This document shows positions 1-5,221 of a stretch of DNA of 9,289 nt, one piece after another. Position numbers and translations under genes: made by a program. The first letter of the stretch is position 1. Each line of letters opens with the position of its first letter. Source of the DNA: Alphaproteobacteria bacterium (GTDB taxonomy: Bacteria; Pseudomonadota; Alphaproteobacteria; ATCC43930; CGMCC-115725); contig VAZF01000222.1 of assembly GCA_005888425.1 (NCBI GenBank), positions 1 through 9,289 of the forward strand, read 5' to 3'. Below the pieces are notes generated by a model. That model was not told the DNA's origin and searched no databases. It worked only from the letters and a program-made list of their open reading frames with translations.

Positions 1-958
1 TGTTGTAGCCGGCTTGGCTGACCGAGACCCGGCATTGCCGCAGTAATGCGGGTAGATCCGGGCGGAATCGTTCGACCGTCACCCCGGCCGGGGCGGACCG
101 GCACAGCGCCGCGTATTCGGCCTCCGGCAGGTTCGCGCCAGTCAGCAGCCGCCACGGCGCATCGGCGAGGCAACCGTCCCGCCGTGCCGCCAATGCCGCA
201 TTCAGTAACGCCGCTCCCGCCGCGCCGCCTCCCGCCGACACAACCACCCCGCTCCGCGGAATGGAATCCCCCACCTCTCCCCGCGTCGCCGCTAATTTCC
301 CTCTCCGCCCGCCAGGGGGGAGAGGGAGGGGCCCATCGCGCAGCGATGGGAGGGTGAGGTGGGGTTCATAGACATACCCCGTATAGATCAGCCGGTCGGC
401 GATGTCGGGCGCCGCCGGAAAGCTCGCCTCGAACGAGATCAGCTTCGGGTCGCCGTGCACCAGCACCGCGTCGAAATCGCGGCATACCCGCTCCGCGATG
501 GCGCGGTGCCGCGCCGGGTCGTCGCGCCACGCGATGATGTCGCGCACCGAACAAATGACCCGTGGCCGCGGCGTTGCCGCCTGCGCCGCCGCGATCAGCG
601 GGTCCAATTCGAAGGCAAAGGCGCGCCGTGCGAATGGAAAGCCCTCGATGACGACCGCATCCGGCCGTGCCGCCGCAAACGCCGCGAGCAATGCCTCTTG
701 CCGCCGCGCCCGCAATGTGTCGCCGATCGGCTGGCCGGCATCGTCGACCAGCGCAAAGCTCGCATCGCGCGCTCGCACCGGTTCGAGCTGCACGACGCGC
801 ACCTTGGGATCGGCGGCCAATTCCGCAGCCGGCGGCCCGCCATTGACGAGGGTGACCGTGATGCCGTCACGCGCCAGCGCGCCGGCGATCCGCAGCGAGC
901 GCTGCAGATGTCCGATGCCGAGCAGATATTGCACATGCAACAGAACCGACCGGCTCAC
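1..958 (-). CDS. Glycosyltransferase, COG4671-like, C-terminus beyond window edge
   Basis: This reading frame is open from a GTG at 958 to the left edge, giving 319 visible residues without a stop; the C-terminus lies outside. The start is set by a GTGA overlap with the stop of the upstream histidine phosphatase, and the first residues (VSRSVLLHVQYLLGIGHLQR) match the N-terminal strand and glycine loop of GT-B 'predicted glycosyltransferase' proteins (COG4671). Further landmarks are IYTGY at residues 191-195, VVVSAGGGAAG at about 238-248, LLTGANLPEA near 274-283, and SVSQAGYN at the edge (312-319), which looks like the donor-binding loop of the C-terminal half. It resembles the first gene of the operon (3909-5138) in the same landmarks. 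Residues 199-230 are encoded by an inserted palindromic repeat lying in the linker between the two Rossmann halves. It probably transfers a sugar from a nucleotide-sugar in the cytoplasm; donor and acceptor are unknown. Family assignment is from remembered motifs, not a search. Confidence 0.85.
   Translation of the reverse strand, partial: MSRSVLLHVQYLLGIGHLQRSLRIAGALARDGITVTLVNGGPPAAELAADPKVRVVQLEPVRARDASFALVDDAGQPIGDTLRARRQEALLAAFAAARPDAVVIEGFPFARRAFAFELDPLIAAAQAATPRPRVICSVRDIIAWRDDPARHRAIAERVCRDFDAVLVHGDPKLISFEASFPAAPDIADRLIYTGYVYEPHLTLPSLRDGPLPLPPGGRRGKLAATRGEVGDSIPRSGVVVSAGGGAAGAALLNAALAARRDGCLADAPWRLLTGANLPEAEYAALCRSAPAGVTVERFRPDLPALLRQCRVSVSQAGYN
269..364. repeat. Palindromic REP-like element inserted in frame in a glycosyltransferase gene
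   Basis: A 96-bp GC-rich element is bounded by a perfect 9-bp inverted repeat (CCCCACCTC at 269-277, GAGGTGGGG at 356-364). Inside are two more hairpins: CCCTCTCC at 299-306 with GGAGAGGG at 319-326, and CCCATCGC at 332-339 with GCGATGGG at 343-350 around a 3-nt loop. The G-run/C-run composition, with 'GGGAGGGTGAGGTGGGG' at one end, is like dispersed palindromic repeats I associate with intergenic regions of alphaproteobacteria. Here it lies inside a gene. Its length is exactly 32 codons and the frame stays open through it, so it adds a Pro/Leu/Gly/Arg-rich peptide (residues 199-230). No target-site duplication is obvious. The exact ends are inferred from the inverted repeats and could be a few bases off. 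Confidence 0.75.
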
Positions 959-1536
959 ACCCGCTCCAGCGCCACATTGAGGCGCGCGATGCTCGGCTCG
1001 CCGCTCTCGTCGAGGCGGAACAGATGCGCCGCCGACCAGTTGAGCCGATGGGGCGGCTTGTCGCGCATGTCCCAGCGCGTGGCAAGCGCCAGCACGGCGC
1101 GGATGACGCCCTTATGCGTCACCGCCGCGGTCGGGCGGTCGCGTTGCGCGATCTCCGCGAGCATCGGCCGGATTCGTGCCTGGACCTCGCGTGGGCTCTC
1201 GCCGCCGGGCGGGCGCAGATCGACTCCCGCCGCTTCGGCCGCCGCCATCTCGGCGCCGAGCCGCGCGCGCAGCCCGGCCAAGGTTTCGCCCTCCCATAGC
1301 CCCCAGCGCATTTCCGAGAGCCGTGGCTCGATGACCGGTTCGGCGATGCCGAGCAGCCGCGCGGTGTCGCGCGCGCGGCGCAGCGGACTTGTCAGCCAGC
1401 GGAACCCGTCGAGCTCCGGGGGCACCTGCCAGTTCGGCGCCGTCGCGCTGTCGACCGGCACATCCTCGCCGCCTTGCAGCCGTCCCGCCGCATTCCACTC
1501 CGTCGGCATGTGCCGGATCAGCGCGAAGAGCGTCAC
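955..1536 (-). CDS. Histidine phosphatase family protein (phosphoglycerate mutase-like)
   Basis: This 193-residue cytoplasmic protein of the histidine phosphatase superfamily begins with FALIRHMPTEWN. R8-H9 is the phospho-accepting pair of the 'RHG' motif, here RHM. Other family positions are visible: SPLRRARDTA (50-59) with the phosphate-binding arginine, EMRWGLWEG (75-83), GGES (111-114), and the second catalytic histidine in VTHKGVIRA (H141). The length is normal for the small, non-glycolytic members that dephosphorylate sugar phosphates, nucleotide intermediates or cobalamin precursors. The ATG at 1536 overlaps the stop of the upstream glycosyltransferase (ATGA), and its own stop overlaps the GTG of the next glycosyltransferase (GTGA), so it is translationally coupled on both sides. 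That position suggests it dephosphorylates a glycan or sugar-phosphate intermediate of the pathway, but the substrate is inferred only from context. All catalytic residues appear present. Confidence 0.9.
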   Translation of the reverse strand: MTLFALIRHMPTEWNAAGRLQGGEDVPVDSATAPNWQVPPELDGFRWLTSPLRRARDTARLLGIAEPVIEPRLSEMRWGLWEGETLAGLRARLGAEMAAAEAAGVDLRPPGGESPREVQARIRPMLAEIAQRDRPTAAVTHKGVIRAVLALATRWDMRDKPPHRLNWSAAHLFRLDESGEPSIARLNVALERV

Positions 1537-2639
1537 GCCGCGCGCTTTCGCCCGAGAGTCTCGATCAGACCGGCGAGCCGCGCCGCGGCAACCGGTAGAT
1601 CGTGCTCACGCCGCACCTTTTGCGCTGCCGCCAGCCCCATCGCGGCGCGCACGGCCGGGTCGAGGATCAGCCGCCGCACCGCCGCGGCAAAGGCGTCCGC
1701 GTCGCCCGGCGGGGCGAGCAAGCCCGTCGTGCCCGGCACGACGATGTCGCCGACCCCGCCGCTTGCCCCGGCGACGACGGGCAGCCCGCTCGCCTGCGCT
1801 TCGAGCAACGCCATGCCAAAGGCTTCATTGATCGCCGGCCAGACAAAGAGGTCGGCCTGCGCCAGCGCCGCGGCGACGCCAGCGGCGTCGAGCGCGCCGT
1901 AATAGGTCACGCGGGCGCCGAGCGGCGCGAGCGCCGCTTCGACCTCGGCTCGCGCCGGGCCGTCCCCGACAATGTCGAGCGACCACGGCACATCGAGCAG
2001 CTGCGCCAGCGCGGCGGCCAGCAGCCGATAGGATTCCAGCTTGTCGCCATCCCGCATCATCGCGACCACGATCAGCCGCGGCGCGTCGGCGCGGCGCGGG
2101 TCTCTCGCCGGGTAGGCCGCCGCATCGAGAAACGGCGGCAGCGCAATCCAGCGCGCGGGATCGCGGAGCAGCGGCAACACCCCGTCGCGGTCGGCTGAGT
2201 TGAGCCCGACGACCGCATCGGCGCGGCGCACGGCGCGCTCAACGGCGCGGTGCCCGTCTGCCCACGGCCCCGCGGCGCGCTTCCCCGCATAAGACGCTTC
2301 GACGGCGACATAGGGAATCCCGAGCGCCGCGCTGGCTGCGGGTCCGAGCCAATCCGGCGCCTTGTAATAGAGGTGGTAGGTGAACCACAGCTCCGGTGCT
2401 GTTCCTGGCCGCTCCCGCCACCGCTTCACGAGACGCTTAGCGGTGCGCTGGCCCAACGCCCCAATCCGCGCCTGATGCCGCGCATCCCCCGCGCCGTCGA
2501 AGCTGCGCAGCCGCGACGCGACAAACGGCTGATGTCCCCCCTGCCGCAATGCTTCAACGAACAGCCGCGCGATCTGCCGGTCGCCCGACGGCACCGCATG
2601 ATCCGGCGGCTTCAGCGGCGCGTAGAACGCAATCCGCAT
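1533..2639 (-). CDS. Glycosyltransferase family 4-like protein
   Basis: This 368-residue GT-B fold glycosyltransferase of the GT4 / GT1-superfamily type starts with a clean N-terminal strand (MRIAFYAPLKPPDH) followed by SGDRQIARLFVEAL, typical of the first helix. The C-terminal domain shows LDIVGDGPAR (221-230), and NEAFGMALLEAQASGLPVV holds the retaining-enzyme EX7E pair (E272 and E280), then GGVGDIV and the usual TTGLLAPPGD segment. The length is normal and no signal peptide or membrane span is seen, so it probably works at the cytoplasmic face of the membrane. The ATG at 2639 lies 7 bp after the stop of the upstream gene. I see no strong Shine-Dalgarno, consistent with coupled translation. 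Its end overlaps the next start by 4 bp. The donor sugar and acceptor cannot be read from the sequence. Confidence 0.92.
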   Translation of the reverse strand: MRIAFYAPLKPPDHAVPSGDRQIARLFVEALRQGGHQPFVASRLRSFDGAGDARHQARIGALGQRTAKRLVKRWRERPGTAPELWFTYHLYYKAPDWLGPAASAALGIPYVAVEASYAGKRAAGPWADGHRAVERAVRRADAVVGLNSADRDGVLPLLRDPARWIALPPFLDAAAYPARDPRRADAPRLIVVAMMRDGDKLESYRLLAAALAQLLDVPWSLDIVGDGPARAEVEAALAPLGARVTYYGALDAAGVAAALAQADLFVWPAINEAFGMALLEAQASGLPVVAGASGGVGDIVVPGTTGLLAPPGDADAFAAAVRRLILDPAVRAAMGLAAAQKVRREHDLPVAAARLAGLIETLGRKRAA

Positions 2640-2646
2640 GCGGGCA

Positions 2647-3912
2647 TCACTCGGCGGCGGCGCGGAGCGGCGTCAGCCCGAACCGGTCGGCCAACAGATC
2701 GATGCCGGCATGCATGTCGAACTCGCGGCGGACCCGCGCTTCGCCGGCCGCGCCGAGTTGCGATCGCAACTCCGGCCTGCGGATCAGCATTTCGAGCGCC
2801 GCCGCCAATGGCTCTGGCTGCTCCGGCGCGACGAGCAGCCCGGTCCGCCCGTCCTCGATCAGTTCGGCGATCCCGGGGAGCGCGGTCGCGACGCAGGCCA
2901 ATCCTTGGCTTTGCGCCTCGAGCAGCACATTCGGCAGCCCGTCGCGGTCGCCGTCCTTCGCCACTTTGGCGGCGAGCACGAAAAAATCGGCCTCGCGGTA
3001 GGCCTGCAATACCGCCGGCTGCGGTTGCGCGCCGCGCCAGTCGATGCGCTCTGACAAGCCGAGCCGCGCTGCCTCGCGCTTCAGCTTCCCGGTGAGCGCG
3101 CCGCCGCCGATATGCACGAGCCGCCAAACCAATTCCCGCGGCAGCAAGGCCAATATCGCCAGGAGATCGTCATACCCCTTTTTCGCCACCGCCCGGCCGA
3201 CCGACAGCAACGCGACGGGCCGCGCCGGATCGCTGCCGTCGCTCGCGCCAACCCGCGCCGCTGCCGGCGCAAAGCGGTCGAGATCGAGCCCGTGATAGGA
3301 CAGCATGACCTTCTCGGGCGCGGGCATCAGCCTGGCGAGGTGCGCGCGGCCGGTCTCGGTGCAGGTGACCGCCCAGCGCGCTGCGGCGAGCTTTTCACGC
3401 TTCTCCCAATCCGGGATCGTCCAGATGTCTTTGGCATGCGCCGATACGGACCAGTCGAGCCCGCGCATCGCCGCGGCATAGCGCGCCACCGAGGCCGGCG
3501 TGTGCAGGAAATGCGCGTGCAATTGCCCGATATCGGCCGGCAATTCCGCCGCCAGCACGAGCGCCTGGCCAAAGCGGCGGATGCGGTTCGGGGTCGGGTC
3601 GCGCAGCAGATCCTTGAGCCAGGCCCGCCGCGCCGCGCCGTACCCGGCCATCCGCCGCGCCAGCCGCCAGCCGCGCCACACCCGGCGCGGCTCGTCCTTC
3701 AGGTACTCCGGCAGGTACAGCACCGGCGCCTTGATCTGCTGATGCACCGGGTGCGTCGCCGGGTCGGTCGGATGCCGCAACGACACGATCAGGATGTTAA
3801 GGCCGCGCTGTTCGAGAGCCCGGATCTCCTGCGCGATAAAGGTCTCCGACAGCCGCGGGTAGCCCTTCAGGACAAAGGCAACCCGGCCGGGACCCAGGCC
3901 GGCTGCGGTCAC
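2647..3912 (-). CDS. Glycosyltransferase family 4-like protein (colanic-acid-type)
   Basis: I place the start at GTG 3912, giving 421 residues, because it forms a GTGA overlap with the upstream stop, like another junction in this operon. The ATG at 3966 would add 18 residues (starting MASRGPRR) and overlap the upstream gene by 58 bp with no family resemblance. The N-terminus (RVAFVLKGYPRLSETFIAQEI) is the signature of GT4 enzymes of the colanic acid / exopolysaccharide type. Other landmarks are HAHFLHTPASVARYAA (132-147), SAHAKDIW (157-164), SVGRAVAKKGYDDL (237-250) with donor-binding R/K, and GDRDGLPNVLLEAQSQGLA (321-339). In the last, the EX7E pair reads D324 and E332, a conservative substitution common in this subgroup. 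It is cytoplasmic or peripheral, and probably extends a glycan in the same pathway as its neighbours. Sugar specificity is unknown. Confidence 0.92.
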   Translation of the reverse strand: MTAAGLGPGRVAFVLKGYPRLSETFIAQEIRALEQRGLNILIVSLRHPTDPATHPVHQQIKAPVLYLPEYLKDEPRRVWRGWRLARRMAGYGAARRAWLKDLLRDPTPNRIRRFGQALVLAAELPADIGQLHAHFLHTPASVARYAAAMRGLDWSVSAHAKDIWTIPDWEKREKLAAARWAVTCTETGRAHLARLMPAPEKVMLSYHGLDLDRFAPAAARVGASDGSDPARPVALLSVGRAVAKKGYDDLLAILALLPRELVWRLVHIGGGALTGKLKREAARLGLSERIDWRGAQPQPAVLQAYREADFFVLAAKVAKDGDRDGLPNVLLEAQSQGLACVATALPGIAELIEDGRTGLLVAPEQPEPLAAALEMLIRRPELRSQLGAAGEARVRREFDMHAGIDLLADRFGLTPLRAAAE

Positions 3913-5138
3913 GCTCGGCCGCCCGCCCGCAATTTCGGCCGCTCGGCGCGGCCCTCGCGAAGCCATTTCTGGACGAGCCGCTTGACGCTCGCCATGCCGT
4001 CGAGGAGCCCCGGCACGACGACCGCCGAGGGCGGCTTCTGCTGCGTCAGTTGCAACAGCGCGGCCGCCATGACCGCCGGATCGTGGTCGTGCTCGTCGGG
4101 CAGCATCGCGGCCAGCCCCAGCTCGGCGGCGCGTTGGGCGCGGATGAACTGTTCGAGGCGCGGCGTCGTGCGCGGCACGATCAGCGCCGGCTTGTCGAAG
4201 GACAGGATCTCGCAGAACGTGTTGTAGCCGCCCATGGCGACGATGCCGCGAGCGCGCGCCATCAAATGTTCGAGCCGCGCCTCGAAGGTCAGCGTGTAGA
4301 CATTGGCGAGCCGCTCGGCCCGGGCGGCAAACGCCGTCTGGCGCTCGGGCAACATAAACGGCCCGAACACGATGAGCGCCGGCGGCAGCCTGGGGCCCTC
4401 CTGCTCATAGGCCGCCAAGACCCAGTCGATGAGCCCGTCGCCGTCGCCGCCACCGCCCGGCGTGACAAGCAGGAATTCGCCGTCCACCAGGCCGGGGTTT
4501 TCCGGGGCCGCGGCGGCCGCTACCGGCACCTGGCGGCGTAGATAGCCGGTATAGATCATGCGCCGCCGCACGCTTTTCGGTAGGTCGATACCGGCCAGAG
4601 GGTCGCAGATCTGCGGCAGGCCATAGACCCAGATCTCGTTGTAATACTCCGACAATGCCGGGATCGCGTTCTTGCGCTCCCATTCGCTTTCGAGCGCCTC
4701 GGGGTCGTCCATGACATCGCGCAGGCCCAGGACCATCGGCGTCCCGCGCGCCCGCAACAGGTCGAGGGTCGGGCGCATCTCGCCCCGCAGGCCTAAGGGC
4801 TCCTTGTCGACGATCAGGATGTCGGGGTCGAAGATCTCGGCGGTGTGCCGCATGATCGACGAGCGCATCGCTAAGGTTTCTTCAATATCGATGTGCAGAT
4901 TGAGCGAGACATACTCGCCGTTGCGCAACTTGATCACGCCCGGGATGCGCACAAAATCAACACGCGAGCGGAAATCGAAGCTGCCGATGATCGGCGATCC
5001 GGATAAGATCAGGACCGACAGCGAGGTGTCGCCATCCACCAAGGAATGGGCGATCGCCCGGCATCGGCGTAGATGGCCGAGCCCAAAGCTGTCATGGCTG
5101 TAGATTAAGACTCGTTTATGATCGCGCCGGGGGGCCAC
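3909..5138 (-). CDS. Glycosyltransferase, COG4671-like, first gene of the operon
   Basis: This 409-residue protein starts at a GTG (5138), with AGGGAGA at 5145-5151 as Shine-Dalgarno 6 nt upstream. The N-terminal motif is VLIYSHDSFGLGHLRRCRAI, the glycine loop of GT-B enzymes distantly like MurG and of 'predicted glycosyltransferase' COG4671. The linker carries MIYTGYLRR (194-202). The C-terminal half shows LLVTPGGGGDGDGL (223-236), LIVFGPFM (255-262), then GIVAMGGYNTFCEILSFDKP (298-317), the usual nucleotide-sugar-binding loop and helix, followed by ALIVPRTTPRLEQFIRAQR. It has no membrane span. It leads the five-gene operon and is divergent from the ABC transporter gene, with 83 bp between starts. 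The last visible gene of the operon (1-958) is a second member of the same family, which suggests two related glycosyl transfers rather than redundancy. The reaction is not known from sequence. Confidence 0.9.
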   Translation of the reverse strand: MAPRRDHKRVLIYSHDSFGLGHLRRCRAIAHSLVDGDTSLSVLILSGSPIIGSFDFRSRVDFVRIPGVIKLRNGEYVSLNLHIDIEETLAMRSSIMRHTAEIFDPDILIVDKEPLGLRGEMRPTLDLLRARGTPMVLGLRDVMDDPEALESEWERKNAIPALSEYYNEIWVYGLPQICDPLAGIDLPKSVRRRMIYTGYLRRQVPVAAAAAPENPGLVDGEFLLVTPGGGGDGDGLIDWVLAAYEQEGPRLPPALIVFGPFMLPERQTAFAARAERLANVYTLTFEARLEHLMARARGIVAMGGYNTFCEILSFDKPALIVPRTTPRLEQFIRAQRAAELGLAAMLPDEHDHDPAVMAAALLQLTQQKPPSAVVVPGLLDGMASVKRLVQKWLREGRAERPKLRAGGRA

Positions 5139-5221
5139 GCGATGTCTCCCTGTTATTGGTCCGATGCAACCATGAGATGAGGAGTTAGGACAAGGGTTAT
5201 GGTGGTTTCGGGAGGCCGGAG
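5139..5221. promoter_or_regulatory. Divergent intergenic region with both ribosome binding sites
   Basis: These 83 bp separate the start codons of the leftward glycosyltransferase operon and the rightward ABC protein gene, so promoters for both must lie here or inside the genes. On the minus strand AGGGAGA (5145-5151) sits 6 nt before GTG 5138. On the plus strand GGAGG (5211-5215) sits 6 nt before ATG 5222. The core is less GC-rich than its surroundings (around TTATTGG at 5153-5159 and GGGTTATGG near 5194-5202). No -35/-10 pair is good enough to call, and I see no clear operator palindrome. Confidence 0.6.

Noticed and set aside
332..350. Hairpin CCCATCGC/GCGATGGG as an intrinsic terminator
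   Set aside because: It lies inside an open coding frame, lacks a uridine run on either strand, and is one of several hairpins of the repeat element.
1..958. Calling the left-edge glycosyltransferase a pseudogene because of the repeat insertion
   Set aside because: The frame is open through and beyond the insertion for another 89 codons, and conserved motifs resume in the same frame. Only the part outside the window could show damage.
359..1831. 490-residue open frame on the plus strand
   Set aside because: It lies antisense to the glycosyltransferase, histidine phosphatase and GT4 genes, whose minus-strand frames show full family motifs. The plus-strand product is Arg/Ala/Pro-rich low-information sequence, as expected from GC-rich third positions.
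3913..3966. Longer start (ATG 3966) for the second glycosyltransferase
   Set aside because: It would overlap the upstream gene by 58 bp and add residues unlike the family. GTG 3912 gives the GTGA overlap seen elsewhere in the operon and begins just before the conserved first strand.
2250..4227. Plus-strand open frames of 281 and 371 residues (2250-3095 and 3112-4227)
   Set aside because: Both are antisense to the well-supported GT4-like and COG4671-like genes and have Arg/Pro-rich composition without any domain.
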